This document shows positions 24,531-37,915 of a stretch of 64,000 nt of DNA, piece by piece. How positions within the stretch are numbered: position 1 is the stretch's first letter; each line of letters starts with the position of its first letter. A model generated the notes under the pieces. The model was not told the DNA's origin. It searched no databases and was given only the letters and a program-made list of their open reading frames with translations. The stretch lies in the NCBI RefSeq assembly GCF_900100275.1, contig NZ_FNET01000001.1, positions 372,001-436,000 on the forward strand. Direction: 5' to 3'. Source of the DNA: Lentzea albidocapillata subsp. violacea (GTDB lineage Bacteria > Actinomycetota > Actinomycetes > Mycobacteriales > Pseudonocardiaceae). The position numbers were made by a program, and so were the translations under genes.

Positions 24531-25817
24531 TTGTCACTCTCCGCATCCACCTCTGTTCTGGACCAGGACCTCGAGGAGCTCGACCCCGAGGTCGCCGCCG
24601 CGATCGGTGCCGAGCTGCACCGCCAGCAGTCGACGCTGGAGATGATCGCTTCTGAGAACTTCGCGCCCGTGGGAGTGCTGCAGGCGCAGGGCTCCGTGCT
24701 GACGAACAAGTACGCCGAGGGCTATCCCGGACGCCGGTACTACGGCGGCTGCGAGCACGTCGACGTGGTCGAGGCGCTGGCGATCGAACGGGTGAAGGCA
24801 CTCTTCGGCGCCGAGCACGCGAACGTGCAACCGCACTCGGGCGCGCAGGCCAACGCCGCGGCGATGGCGGCGGTGCTCCAGCCCGGCGACACGATCATGG
24901 GGCTGGACCTGGCGCACGGCGGTCATCTGACCCACGGCATGCGGATCAACTTCTCCGGCCGGCTGTACAACGTCGTTGCCTACCACGTCGATCGCGAGTC
25001 CGGCCGGGTGGACATGGCCGAGGTCGAACGGCTGGCGCGGGAGAGCCAGCCGAAGCTGATCATCGCGGGCTGGTCGGCCTACCCGCGGCAGCTGGACTTC
25101 GCCGAGTTCCGCCGGATCGCCGACGAGGTGGGCGCCAAGCTGATGGTGGACATGGCGCACTTCGCCGGCTTGGTCGCGGCGGGCCTGCATCCCAGCCCGG
25201 TGCCGTACGCCGACCTGGTCACCACCACCACGCACAAAACGCTGGGCGGTCCCAGGGGTGGGGTGATCCTGTGCACGAAGGAGCTGGCCAAGAAGGTCGA
25301 CTCCACAGTGTTCCCCGGCCAGCAGGGCGGGCCGCTGCAGCACGTCATCGCGGCCAAGGCGGTGGCGTTCAAGGTCGCGGCGAGCGAGGAGTTCCGCGAA
25401 CGCCAGCAGCGGGTGCTGGAGGGCGCGAGCCTTCTCGCACAACGGCTTGCGCGGCCCGACTGCGCCGAAGCCGGGGTGAAGGTGCTCTCCGGCGGCACCG
25501 ACGTGCACCTGGTGCTCGTCGACCTGGTCGGCTCCGAGCTGGACGGCAAGCAGGCCGAGGACCGGCTGCACCGCATCGGCATCACGGTCAACCGCAACGC
25601 GGTGCCGTTCGACCCCCGCCCGCCGATGGTCACCTCAGGCCTGCGCATCGGCACCCCGGCGCTGGCCACCCGCGGCTTCACCGCCGAGAGCTTCACCGAG
25701 GTCGCCGACATCATCGCCGCCGCGCTCGCGCCGTCCTTCGACGAGACCGTCGAGGCGGATCTGGCCGCCCGCGTCGAGTTGCTGGCGAAGAACCACCCCC
25801 TCTACCCCCACCTCTGA
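24531..25817 (+). CDS. glyA: serine hydroxymethyltransferase
   Basis: PLP enzyme that interconverts glycine plus 5,10-methylene-THF and serine plus THF; cytoplasmic. The PLP lysine is K236 in [14 protein letters not shown], and the N-terminal [11 protein letters not shown] motif, YYGGCEHVD and final [12 protein letters not shown] are all present. 428 residues from TTG 24531, chosen because GGAAGGG lies 8 nt upstream and the operators would otherwise fall inside the gene; ATG 24462 is in frame but unlikely. In this cluster it would turn glycine from betaine demethylation into serine while using methylene-THF. First gene of a seven-enzyme operon running to 35651. Confidence 0.95.
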   Translation: MSLSASTSVLDQDLEELDPEVAAAIGAELHRQQSTLEMIASENFAPVGVLQAQGSVLTNKYAEGYPGRRYYGGCEHVDVVEALAIERVKALFGAEHANVQPHSGAQANAAAMAAVLQPGDTIMGLDLAHGGHLTHGMRINFSGRLYNVVAYHVDRESGRVDMAEVERLARESQPKLIIAGWSAYPRQLDFAEFRRIADEVGAKLMVDMAHFAGLVAAGLHPSPVPYADLVTTTTHKTLGGPRGGVILCTKELAKKVDSTVFPGQQGGPLQHVIAAKAVAFKVAASEEFRERQQRVLEGASLLAQRLARPDCAEAGVKVLSGGTDVHLVLVDLVGSELDGKQAEDRLHRIGITVNRNAVPFDPRPPMVTSGLRIGTPALATRGFTAESFTEVADIIAAALAPSFDETVEADLAARVELLAKNHPLYPHL

Positions 25818-25835
25818 CGAGTCAGGAGAGATTCA

Positions 25836-26917
25836 GTGGCACATGCGGTGAACGGCGTCGTGGCGGCGGGGCGAGGAGCCAAGGTCTCGGTCGAGACCAT
25901 CCTGGTGCCGGATCCCGGTCCCGGCGAGGCGCTGGTGAAGGTGCGGGCCTGCGGGGTCTGCCACACCGACCTGCACTACCGGGAGGGCGGGATCAACGAC
26001 GAGTTCCCGTTCCTGCTCGGGCACGAGGCCGCGGGCGTCGTCGAGGCCGTCGGCGACGGCGTGACCGACCTCGAACCCGGCGACTTCGTGATCCTGAACT
26101 GGCGCGCGGTGTGCGGCTCCTGCCGGTCGTGCCTGCGGGGACGGCCGCAGTACTGCTTCAACACCCACAACGCCACTCAGCCCATGACGTTGGCGGACGG
26201 CACCCCGTTGTCGCCGGCACTCGGCATCGGCGCCTTCGCGGAGAAGACGCTCGTACACAGTGGACAGTGCACGAAGGTGAATCCGGAGGCGCCGGCGGAG
26301 GTCGCGGGCCTGCTCGGCTGCGGGGTCATGGCGGGCATCGGTGCCGCGATCAACACCGGCGGGGTAAGCCGGGGCGACAGCGTGGCGGTGCTCGGTTGTG
26401 GTGGTGTCGGTGACGCGGCCATCGCGGGCGCGCGGCTGGCAGGAGCGAGCAAGATCATCGCCGTCGACCTCGACCACACGAAACTCGAATGGGCGCAACG
26501 GTTCGGGGCCACCCACACCATCGATGCCCGTAACCAGGACGTCGTGGCGGCCATCCGGGAGCTGACCGGCGGCAACGGCGCCGACGTCGTGATTGACGCG
26601 GTGGGTCGCCCGGAGACGTTCCGTCAGGCCTTCTACGCGCGCGACCACGCCGGAACCGCCGTGCTGGTGGGCGTGCCGACCCCGGACATGACGTTCGACC
26701 TGCCGTTGATCGACGTGTTCTCCCGCGGCGGCGCCGTGAAGTCCTCCTGGTACGGCGACTGCCTGCCCAGCCGCGACTTCCCGATGCTCATCGACCTCTA
26801 CCTCCAGGGACGCCTGGACCTCGGCGCGTTCGTCACGGAGACGATCGGCCTGGAGGACGTCGAGAAGGCGTTCGAGGACATGCACCACGGCCGCGTGCTG
26901 CGCTCGGTGGTGGTCCT

Positions 26918-26921
<4 letters not shown>
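25836..26921 (+). CDS. mscR: S-(hydroxymethyl)mycothiol dehydrogenase
   Basis: Zinc-dependent class III-like alcohol dehydrogenase (361 residues) that oxidises the formaldehyde-mycothiol adduct. Catalytic zinc ligands are in GVCHTDLH and LLGHEAAG, and the structural zinc site is [15 protein letters not shown]. The nucleotide fold is [14 protein letters not shown]. The N-terminus ([30 protein letters not shown]) is typical of mycothiol-specific MscR. GTG start after AGGAGAG. It removes formaldehyde formed by betaine, dimethylglycine and sarcosine demethylation. It overlaps the following MBL-fold gene, the usual partner in actinobacteria. Confidence 0.93.
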
Positions 26922-30473
<3,552 letters not shown>

Positions 30474-30499
30474 CACTTTCTCATCACCACGGAGTGACC

Positions 30500-31669
30500 A
30501 TGACCGCGACCGAACTCCCGTCCAGCCTGATCCCCACCCTGCCAGGCAACACCTACACCGATCCCACGATCTTCGAGCTCGAGCAGGAGAGGATCTTCGA
30601 GCGGATGTGGTTCTGCGCTGTCCGGGCCGCGGACCTGCCGCAGCCGGGCAACTTCAGAACTGTCCAGATCGGACGCGAGAGCGTGCTCGTGACCCGCTCG
30701 CGGGACGGTTCCCTGCGCGCGTTCCTCAACATCTGCCGGCACCGCGGCGCCAAGCTGTGCGTCGAGGAGACCGGCACGGTCAAGCGCAACTTCCAGTGTC
30801 CGTACCACGCCTGGACCTACGGGCTCGACGGCAAGCTGGTCGCCGCCCCGAACCTCACCTCGATGCCGGACATCGACCGCACCGAGTATGGCCTGAAGAC
30901 CGTTCACCTGCGCGAGTGGCTCGGCTACGCGTGGATCTGTCTCGCCGCGGAGCCGCCGCCGTTCGAACAGACCGTTCAGCACGACGTCCAGGAACGGCTC
31001 GGCAACCTCGACGCGATCGGCAACTACCAGGTCAGCGAACTGGAGCTGGGCCGCCGGATCACCTACGACGTCAAGGCCAACTGGAAGCTCATCATCGAGA
31101 ACTTCATGGAGTGCTACCACTGCGCGACCATCCACCCCGAGCTCACGGAGGTCCTGCCGGAGTTCGCGGACGGGTACGCGGCGCAGTACTACGTCGGGCA
31201 CGGCGCGGTGTTCGGCGAGGAGATCAAGGGCTTCACCATCGACGGCGGCGAGGGCTTCGACCGGCTTGATGGAGTGGACTCCGAGCAGGACCGCCGGTAC
31301 TACGCGATCACGGTGCGCCCGCAGGTGTTCATCAACCTGGTGCCCGACCACGTGATCGTGCATCGGATGTTCCCGATGGCCGCCGACCGCACGATCGTCG
31401 AGTGCGACTGGCTCTACGCCAAGGACGTCGTGGCGTCCGGCAAGGACGTCTCTCGGTCCGTGGAGCTCTTCCACCGCGTCAACGAGCAGGACTTCGACGC
31501 GTGTGAACGGTGCCAGCCCGCGATGTCGTCGCGGGCCTACGCCAATGGTGGCGTCCTCGTTCCCTCCGAGCACCACATCGGAGAGTTTCATCAGTGGGTG
31601 CAGGACGCTCTGGCGACCGGCACGACCAGGGGGCACGACCAGCAGACCACATCAACGAAGAGGTGGTAA
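30500..31669 (+). CDS. gbcA: Rieske-type glycine betaine monooxygenase, oxygenase subunit
   Basis: 389 residues. Rieske motif CRHRGAKL and CPYHAWTY; mononuclear iron site ENFMECYHCATIHPEL. Family members of this type (GbcA) demethylate glycine betaine to dimethylglycine with release of formaldehyde; the genes around it (BCCT uptake, dimethylglycine and sarcosine demethylation) make this the best assignment. Carnitine or stachydrine Rieske enzymes are close relatives and cannot be fully excluded. ATG 30500 has GGAG 6 nt upstream. The reductase partner is not next to it; see the FAD/Rieske pair at 22.5-24.0 kb. Confidence 0.85.
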   Translation: MTATELPSSLIPTLPGNTYTDPTIFELEQERIFERMWFCAVRAADLPQPGNFRTVQIGRESVLVTRSRDGSLRAFLNICRHRGAKLCVEETGTVKRNFQCPYHAWTYGLDGKLVAAPNLTSMPDIDRTEYGLKTVHLREWLGYAWICLAAEPPPFEQTVQHDVQERLGNLDAIGNYQVSELELGRRITYDVKANWKLIIENFMECYHCATIHPELTEVLPEFADGYAAQYYVGHGAVFGEEIKGFTIDGGEGFDRLDGVDSEQDRRYYAITVRPQVFINLVPDHVIVHRMFPMAADRTIVECDWLYAKDVVASGKDVSRSVELFHRVNEQDFDACERCQPAMSSRAYANGGVLVPSEHHIGEFHQWVQDALATGTTRGHDQQTTSTKRW

Positions 31670-31674
31670 CCGCT

Positions 31675-33387
31675 ATGCCCGCCAAACCCGAACCGACAAC
31701 CCATCCCACCAGGAAGACGGGCACCGACCGCGTCGTGTTCGTCGTGTCCGCGGCCGTTGCCGGGGCGTTCCTGGCCTGGGGTGTGCTCGGCACCGAAAGT
31801 CTCGGCAGCGTTTCCTCCGCGGTGCTCGGCTGGCTGATCACGAACGCCGGCTGGGCGTTCCTCACCGCGGCCACCGGTTTCGTGATCTTCGCGTTGTGGC
31901 TGGCTTTCAGCCGTTACGGCAAGATCCCGCTCGGTCAGGACGGGGAACGGCCGGAGTTCCGGACGATCTCGTGGGTCGCGATGATGTTCAGCGCCGGCAT
32001 GGGCATCGGGCTGATGTTCTACGGCGTCGCGGAACCTCTGTCCCACTTCGTGAAGCCACCGCCCGGCACGGTGCCGGGTGGGTCGGACGCCGCGGTCGAG
32101 ACCGCGATGGCGACCTCGTTGTTCCACTGGGCGATCCACCCGTGGTCGATCTACGCCGTCGTCGGCCTGGCGATCGCCTACGGCACGTTCCGCCGCGGGC
32201 GCAGGCAGCTGATCAGCGCCGCGTTCGCCCCGCTGTTCGGTGACCGCGTCTCCGAGGGCCCGCTCGGCCGGCTGATCGACATCCTGGCGATCTTCGCGAC
32301 CCTCTTCGGCTCCGCCGCGTCGCTCGGCCTCGGCGCGCTGCAGATCGGCAGCGGGTTGAAGGCGGGCGGCTTCGTGGCCGAGAACCCCGGTGTCGGCGTG
32401 CTCATCGGCATCATCGCCGTGCTGACCGTCGCGTTCGTCGCCTCGGCCGTCTCCGGTGTGGCCAAGGGCATCCAGTGGTTGTCCAACATCAACATGGTCC
32501 TCGCGACCGTGCTGGCGGTCTTCGTGTTCGTCGTCGGGCCGACGGTGCTGATCCTCAACCTGGTGCCGGCGGCCATCGGTGACTACTTCCGCGAGATGGG
32601 CGAGATGATCTCCCGCTCCGGCGCGTCCGGCGGCGAGGCCATGGAGAGCTGGCTGTCGTCGTGGACGATCTTCTACTGGGCCTGGTGGATCTCGTGGACG
32701 CCGTTCGTCGGGATGTTCATCGCGCGGATCAGCCGCGGCCGGACGATCAAGCAGTTCGTCAGCGGTGTGATCCTGGTTCCGTCGGTGGTCAGCCTGATCT
32801 GGTTCACGATCATGGGCGGTACCGCGATCACGTTGCAGCGCACCGGAACCGATCTGGCCGGCGCGGGGAGCCCGGAGGGGCAGCTGTTCGGCGTACTCGA
32901 CCAGTTCCCGCTGGCCGCGGTCGCCGGCGTGGTGGTGATGGTCCTCGTGGCGATCTTCTTCGTCTCCGGCGCCGACGCCGCCTCACTGGTCATGGGCACG
33001 CTGTCGCAGCGCGGCGCCATCGAACCGCGTCGTGGCCTGGTGGTGTTCTGGGGCGTGGCGACCGGTGGCGTGGCCGCGGTGATGCTGCTGGTCGGCGGTG
33101 GCGGCGCGACCGCGCTGACCGGCCTGCAGAACCTCACGATCATCGCCGCCGCACCGTTCGCGCTGATCATGGTCGTGCTGTGCGTGGCCCTGGCCAAGGA
33201 CCTGCGCAGTGACCCGATGGTCCTGCGCAACGAGCAGAGCGCCGAGATCGTCGAGCAGGCCGTGCTCGTGGGCAACGAGGAGTACGACGGCGACTTCTGC
33301 CTGCAGCTGGCGCCGATTCCTGCCAAGGCCGTCGGCAACGGCAACGGCAAGGTCGTGGATCCCGTGGTGCTGGAGGAGAAGGCCTGA
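31675..33387 (+). CDS. BCCT-family betaine/choline/carnitine transporter
   Basis: 570 residues, about twelve membrane segments. The BCCT signature in the middle is MAMFxxSSW-like (MESWLSSWTIFYWAWWISWTPFVGMFIARISRGRTIKQF), with an aromatic-rich substrate box (Trp and Tyr). N-terminus is charged and short, so it is probably a nutrient-uptake rather than a strongly osmo-sensing member. It would bring glycine betaine in for the enzymes encoded either side. ATG lies five bases after the gbcA stop and the last codon overlaps the next gene. Confidence 0.94.
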   Translation: MPAKPEPTTHPTRKTGTDRVVFVVSAAVAGAFLAWGVLGTESLGSVSSAVLGWLITNAGWAFLTAATGFVIFALWLAFSRYGKIPLGQDGERPEFRTISWVAMMFSAGMGIGLMFYGVAEPLSHFVKPPPGTVPGGSDAAVETAMATSLFHWAIHPWSIYAVVGLAIAYGTFRRGRRQLISAAFAPLFGDRVSEGPLGRLIDILAIFATLFGSAASLGLGALQIGSGLKAGGFVAENPGVGVLIGIIAVLTVAFVASAVSGVAKGIQWLSNINMVLATVLAVFVFVVGPTVLILNLVPAAIGDYFREMGEMISRSGASGGEAMESWLSSWTIFYWAWWISWTPFVGMFIARISRGRTIKQFVSGVILVPSVVSLIWFTIMGGTAITLQRTGTDLAGAGSPEGQLFGVLDQFPLAAVAGVVVMVLVAIFFVSGADAASLVMGTLSQRGAIEPRRGLVVFWGVATGGVAAVMLLVGGGGATALTGLQNLTIIAAAPFALIMVVLCVALAKDLRSDPMVLRNEQSAEIVEQAVLVGNEEYDGDFCLQLAPIPAKAVGNGNGKVVDPVVLEEKA

Positions 33388-35651
33388 TGGCGCGACGCGC
33401 TCCCGAGCAGGACATCGACGAGAACGACCTGGAGGTGGGTGAGCCCGGCCGGCCGGCGGCCGGGGTCACCGGCGTCCTGGTCTCGCTCGGCCGCAGCTGG
33501 GAGCAGATGGGTGTGGTCCGCTCCGTGCGGACCCTGCCCCTGCTCAACCAGCATGGCGGGTTCGACTGCCCGGGCTGCGCGTGGCCGGATCCGCAGGGTC
33601 ATCGCAAGGTGGCGGAGTTCTGCGAGAACGGCGCGAAGGCCGTCGCCGAGGAAGCCACCACGCGGCGGATCGGCCCCGAGTTCTTCGCCCGGCACTCGTT
33701 GTCCGAGCTGGAGGAGAAGACCGACTACTGGCTCGGTCAGCAGGGCAGGCTGACCGAGCCGATGGTCCGCCGGCCCGGTGACGACCACTACCGGCCGATC
33801 AGCTGGGACGACGCGTTCAGCCTCATCGCCCGTGAGCTGAACGCGCTGCCCAGCCCGGACGCGGCCGCCTTCTACACCTCCGGCCGGACCAGCAACGAGG
33901 CCGCGTTCCTCTACCAGCTGCTGGTCCGCTCGTTCGGCACCAACAACCTGCCGGACTGCTCGAACATGTGCCACGAGTCGTCCGGCTCGGCACTCGTCGA
34001 GACCATCGGCATCGGCAAGGGTTCGGTGTCGCTGGAGGATCTGGAGAACGCCGACCTGGTGCTCGTGGTCGGGCAGAACCCCGGCACGAACCACCCGCGG
34101 ATGCTGGCGTCGCTGGAGACGGTGAAGCGGCGAGGCGGGAAGATCATCGCGGTCAACCCGTTGCCGGAAGCCGGTTTGCTGCGGTTCAAGAACCCCCAGA
34201 ACGTGCGGGGCGTGCTCGGCCACGGCACCGCACTGGCCGACGAGTTCGCGCAGATCCGGCTCGGCGGTGATCTCGCGCTGTTCAAGGCGATCTCGGGGTT
34301 GCTGCTGAAGGCCGGCGCGGTCGACCACGACTTCGTCTCGCGGTACACCCACGGGTTCGCCGAGTTCGCCGCGCAGGACGTCGACTGGGAGCTCACCGAA
34401 CGCGCGACCGGGCTGGAGCGCGAGCAGATCGAGCGGATCGCGGACATGATCGCGTCCGCCGAGCGCGTGGTGGCGTGCTGGGCGATGGGCCTCACCCAGC
34501 ACAAGCAGGCGGTGCCGACCATCCGCGAGGTGGTCAACGTGCTGTTGCTGCGCGGGATGATCGGCAAGCCGGGCGCCGGCGTGTGCCCGGTGCGCGGCCA
34601 CTCCAACGTCCAGGGCGACCGCACGATGGGCATCTGGGAGAAGATGCCCGAGTCGTTCCTGGCTGCGCTGGAGCAGGAGTTCGGTGTGCCGGTGCCGCGC
34701 CGCCACGGGTTCGACGTCGTCGAGGCGCTGCACGCGATGCACGAGCGCAAGGTCCGGGCTCTCGTGGCGGTGGGCGGCAACTTCGCTTCCGCCACGCCGG
34801 ACACCGAAGCGACGGAACGTGCTCTTCGCAGTCTTGCTTTGACCGTGCACGTGTCGACGAAGCTCAACCGTTCGCACGTGGTGGCGGGCCGGACGGCGTT
34901 GATCCTGCCGACGCTGGGCCGCACCGAACGTGACGTGCAGGAGGCGGGGGAGCAGTTCGTCACCGTCGAGGACTCGATGTCGGTCGTGCACACGTCACGT
35001 GGACGGCTGGGGCCTGCCTCGTCGCACCTGTTGTCCGAGATCGCGATCGTCTGCCGGCTCGGTTCGGCGTTGCTGGGCAACGACCACGCGGTGCCGTGGG
35101 CGAGCTTCGAGCGGGATTACGACCTCGTGCGTGACCGCATCGCGCGGGTCGTGCCCGGCTGCCACGACTACAACCGCCGGGTCCGCGAGCCCGACGGGTT
35201 CGTGCTGCCGCATCCGCCGCGTGACAGCCGCGAGTTCGACACGCCGACCGGCAAGGCGAACTTCACGGTCAACGAGGTGGAACTGATCGAGGTGCCACCC
35301 GGCAGGTTGCTCTTGCAGACCCTGCGCAGCCACGACCAGTACAACACCACGATCTACGGGCTGTCCGACCGTTATCGCGGCATCGAGAACGCGCGCCGCG
35401 TGGTCCTGGTGCACCGGCAGGACATCGAGGACGCGGGGTTCGCCGACGGCGACCTGGTCGACATCGTGTCCGAGTTCGGCGACGAGGAGCGGTGGGCGCG
35501 CGGGTTCCGCGTGGTCGCGTTCCCGACGCCCCGCGGCTGCGCGGCGGCCTACTACCCGGAGGCGAACGCCTTGGTACCGCTGCGATCCGTGGCCGACGGC
35601 TCGAACACCCCGGTCTCCAAGGCCGTCGTCATCCGGCTGGTACGGCCGTGA
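33387..35651 (+). CDS. YdeP/FdhF-type molybdopterin oxidoreductase
   Basis: 754 residues of the formate-dehydrogenase-alpha-like family (TIGR01701/YdeP). The molybdopterin domain starts at CPGCAWPDPQGHRKVAEFCENG (residues 55-75) and includes NQNPGTNHPRM-like GQNPGTNHPRM, with the C-terminal MopB_CT-like DTPTGKANFTV and LLLQTLRSHDQYNTTIYG. No selenocysteine codon is present. In this operon it plausibly oxidises formate from formaldehyde oxidation and PurU, but YdeP substrates are uncertain and the N-terminal 4Fe-4S site is not obvious. It overlaps the transporter stop (TGATGG). Confidence 0.87.
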   Translation: MARRAPEQDIDENDLEVGEPGRPAAGVTGVLVSLGRSWEQMGVVRSVRTLPLLNQHGGFDCPGCAWPDPQGHRKVAEFCENGAKAVAEEATTRRIGPEFFARHSLSELEEKTDYWLGQQGRLTEPMVRRPGDDHYRPISWDDAFSLIARELNALPSPDAAAFYTSGRTSNEAAFLYQLLVRSFGTNNLPDCSNMCHESSGSALVETIGIGKGSVSLEDLENADLVLVVGQNPGTNHPRMLASLETVKRRGGKIIAVNPLPEAGLLRFKNPQNVRGVLGHGTALADEFAQIRLGGDLALFKAISGLLLKAGAVDHDFVSRYTHGFAEFAAQDVDWELTERATGLEREQIERIADMIASAERVVACWAMGLTQHKQAVPTIREVVNVLLLRGMIGKPGAGVCPVRGHSNVQGDRTMGIWEKMPESFLAALEQEFGVPVPRRHGFDVVEALHAMHERKVRALVAVGGNFASATPDTEATERALRSLALTVHVSTKLNRSHVVAGRTALILPTLGRTERDVQEAGEQFVTVEDSMSVVHTSRGRLGPASSHLLSEIAIVCRLGSALLGNDHAVPWASFERDYDLVRDRIARVVPGCHDYNRRVREPDGFVLPHPPRDSREFDTPTGKANFTVNEVELIEVPPGRLLLQTLRSHDQYNTTIYGLSDRYRGIENARRVVLVHRQDIEDAGFADGDLVDIVSEFGDEERWARGFRVVAFPTPRGCAAAYYPEANALVPLRSVADGSNTPVSKAVVIRLVRP

Positions 35652-35653
35652 GC

Positions 35654-36313
35654 TCAGATCAGGGCGCGAACGGCGCGTTCGAACCCGATCACGTGCTGGG
35701 AGGCGAGCTCGGCCGCCTTCTTGCCGTCGCCCTCGACGATGGCGGTCAGCAGTGGGACGTGTTCGTCGACGTGACCGGCCATTCCGGACAGTCGCGGCAG
35801 GAACACGCACCAGATGCGGGTGGCCAGGTTGTCGTAGGAGATCAGCGTGTCCTCGAGGAACGGGTTGTGCACGCAGCGGTAGATGGCGCGGTGCACGCCG
35901 ACGTCGGTGCGGAGCAGTTCCGTGTTGTCGCCCGATGGCGCCGCCGTGTCCAGCTGGGAGCGCAGCTCGGTCAGCGCGGCCCGGTCCTCGGTCGTGGCGC
36001 GTTCGGCTGCGGCTGCCGCGGCGAGGGGTTCCAGCGTCCGGCGGACCTCGGAGATGTGCGCGAGGTCGGAGATGTTCACGTCGGTGGCGAACGTGCCGCG
36101 GCGCGCGAAGGCGACGACGAGCCGTTCCTGCTCGAGTCGCTTCAACGCCTCGCGGATCGGGGTGCGGCCGACGCCGAGCTCGGCGCGCAGCCGTTCCTCG
36201 TTGATGGGCTCGCCGGGCTTGATCTCCAGCATCACCAGGCGATCGCGCAGGACGGTGTACGCCTGCTCGGTGAGTGAAGCGGCCGCGGGCTCGTCGTTGA
36301 CCCGAGTGTTCAT
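35654..36313 (-). CDS. GntR-family (FCD) transcriptional regulator
   Basis: 219 residues. N-terminal winged helix ([53 protein letters not shown]) and C-terminal FCD helical ligand domain with metal ligands ([13 protein letters not shown], and a D/H-rich [19 protein letters not shown] stretch). Start ATG 36313. It is divergent from the sarcosine oxidase operon and next to the probable operator at 36335-36348. The likely ligand is a betaine, sarcosine or glycine-derived acid, by genetic context only. The 3' end abuts the molybdoenzyme gene (tail to tail). Confidence 0.93.
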   Translation of the reverse strand: MNTRVNDEPAAASLTEQAYTVLRDRLVMLEIKPGEPINEERLRAELGVGRTPIREALKRLEQERLVVAFARRGTFATDVNISDLAHISEVRRTLEPLAAAAAAERATTEDRAALTELRSQLDTAAPSGDNTELLRTDVGVHRAIYRCVHNPFLEDTLISYDNLATRIWCVFLPRLSGMAGHVDEHVPLLTAIVEGDGKKAAELASQHVIGFERAVRALI

Positions 36314-36348
36314 GTGACCTACTGTACTACGCAGACTGATATACCAGT
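36297..36348 (+). promoter_or_regulatory. sox operon promoter and probable GntR operator
   Basis: TTGACC (36297-36302), 17-bp spacer, TACTGT (36320-36325). The near-perfect palindrome ACTGATATACCAGT (36335-36348; 12 of 14 positions agree with its reverse complement) starts 10 bp after the -10. It is upstream of the sarcosine oxidase gene and inside/at the start of the divergent GntR gene. FCD-type GntR sites often have TATAC centres, so it fits repression by that protein. The purU promoter has the same layout. Confidence 0.65.
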
Positions 36349-36382
36349 AGTCGACCAGATGATTTCGCTGGAGGCGTCGCGC

Positions 36383-37621
36383 ATGACCAGCCCGGCTCAG
36401 CCCCCCGGAGCACACCTGCCCGAGCACCCGGACTTCCTGTGGGAGAACCCGGAACCGAAGGCTTCCTACGACGTTGTGATCGTCGGCGGTGGCGGGCACG
36501 GCCTCGCGACCGCGTACTACCTCGCGAAGGTGCACGGCATCACGAACGTCGCGGTGCTGGAGAAGGGCTGGCTCGCGGGCGGCAACATGGCCCGCAACAC
36601 CACGATCATCCGGTCGAACTACCTGTGGGACGAGAGCTCCGGCATCTATGAGCACTCGCTGAAGCTGTGGGAGGGCCTGGAGGAGGACCTCGGTTACCCG
36701 ATCCTGTTCGACCAGCGCGGTGTGCTGAACCTCGCGCACAGCCTGCAGGACGTGCGGGACAGCGTCCGGCGGGTCAACGCGAACCGCCTGAACGGCATCG
36801 ACGCGGAGTGGGTGGATCCCGCCGGGGTCAAGGAGATCTGCCCGATCGTCAACGTTTCGCCGGACGTGCGCTACCCGGTGCTGGGCGCGACCTATCAGCC
36901 GCGTGCGGGTATCGCGAAGCACGACTACGTGGCGTGGGGCTACGCGCGGGCCGCGCACGCGATGGGTGTCGATCTGATCCAGAACTGCGAGGTCACCGGC
37001 CTGGAGACCGCAGGTGGCCGGATCACCGCGGTCCAGACTTCGCGCGGTCGCATCGCCGCCGGCAAGGTCGCGTTGTGCGCCGCCGGACACAGTTCGGTGC
37101 TGGCGAAGATGGCCGGTATCCGGCTTCCGCTCGCCTCGCATCCGTTGCAGGCACTGGTGTCCGAGTTGCTGGAGCCGGTGCATCCGACCGTCGTGATGTC
37201 GAACGCGGTGCACGTCTACGTCTCCCAGGCGCACAAGGGAGAACTGGTGATGGGCGCCGGGATCGACAGCTACAACGGTTACGGCCAGCGGGGTTCGTTT
37301 CACATCATCGAGCAGCAGATGTCGGCGGCGCTGGAGCTGTTCCCGGTCTTCGCCAGGGCGCACCTGCTGCGGACGTGGGCGGGCATCGTCGACGTCAGCC
37401 CCGACGCCTCGCCGATCGTCGGTCTGACCCCTGTTGGTGGGTTGTATCTGAACTGCGGCTGGGGAACCGGTGGTTTCAAGGCGACGCCCGGTGTCGGCGA
37501 CTGTTTCGCGCACACGATCGCGCACGACAAGCCGCATCCGTTCAACGAGCCGTTCACCCTCGAGCGCTTCACCACCGGCGCTCTCGTCGACGAGCACGGC
37601 GCTGCCGCCGTCGCGCACTAG
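36383..37621 (+). CDS. soxB: heterotetrameric sarcosine oxidase, beta subunit
   Basis: 412 residues. FAD-binding [23 protein letters not shown], then [14 protein letters not shown] and, at the end, [19 protein letters not shown] as in TSOX beta. This subunit binds FAD and FMN and oxidises sarcosine, the residual imine carbon going to THF via the alpha subunit. ATG 36383 is preferred (GGAGG 8 nt upstream) over the in-frame GTG 36314, which would swallow the operator. First gene of soxBDAG-sdaA-pabB. Confidence 0.95.
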   Translation: MTSPAQPPGAHLPEHPDFLWENPEPKASYDVVIVGGGGHGLATAYYLAKVHGITNVAVLEKGWLAGGNMARNTTIIRSNYLWDESSGIYEHSLKLWEGLEEDLGYPILFDQRGVLNLAHSLQDVRDSVRRVNANRLNGIDAEWVDPAGVKEICPIVNVSPDVRYPVLGATYQPRAGIAKHDYVAWGYARAAHAMGVDLIQNCEVTGLETAGGRITAVQTSRGRIAAGKVALCAAGHSSVLAKMAGIRLPLASHPLQALVSELLEPVHPTVVMSNAVHVYVSQAHKGELVMGAGIDSYNGYGQRGSFHIIEQQMSAALELFPVFARAHLLRTWAGIVDVSPDASPIVGLTPVGGLYLNCGWGTGGFKATPGVGDCFAHTIAHDKPHPFNEPFTLERFTTGALVDEHGAAAVAH

Positions 37622-37633
37622 TAGGAGCCGAGA

Positions 37634-37915
37634 ATGCAACTCATCCCGTGTCCGTGGTGCGGGCCGCGCGAGGAAGCGGAGTTCCACTACGGCGGCCAGG
37701 CCCACGTCGCCTATCCCGAGGACCCGTCCGCGCTGACCGACGAGGAATGGGCCCAGTACGTGTTCTTCCGGGAGAACCCGAGCGGCCCGTTCGCCGAGCG
37801 CTGGAGCCACAGCGCCGGGTGCCGGCGGTGGTTCAACGCCGTCCGCGACACCCGCAGCCACGACCTGCTCGCCGTCTACCGCGCGGGCGAGCCGATGCCA
37901 GAGGTGCTCTCATGA
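37634..37915 (+). CDS. soxD: sarcosine oxidase, delta subunit
   Basis: 93 residues; CPWCGPREEAEFHYGG at the N-terminus and SAGCRRWFNAVRDTRSHDLL near the C-terminus give the zinc ligands (three Cys and one His) typical of TSOX delta. The overall pattern (LTDEEWAQYVFFRENPSG) is diagnostic. The small subunit stabilises the alpha/beta complex. AGGAG 6-7 nt upstream of the ATG; the last 4 bases overlap soxA. Confidence 0.95.
   Translation: MQLIPCPWCGPREEAEFHYGGQAHVAYPEDPSALTDEEWAQYVFFRENPSGPFAERWSHSAGCRRWFNAVRDTRSHDLLAVYRAGEPMPEVLS

Noticed and set aside
32673..34991. Minus-strand open frame of 772 codons antisense to the molybdoenzyme gene
   Set aside because: Same effect; the plus-strand gene is a clear family member and the antisense translation has no fold or start signal.
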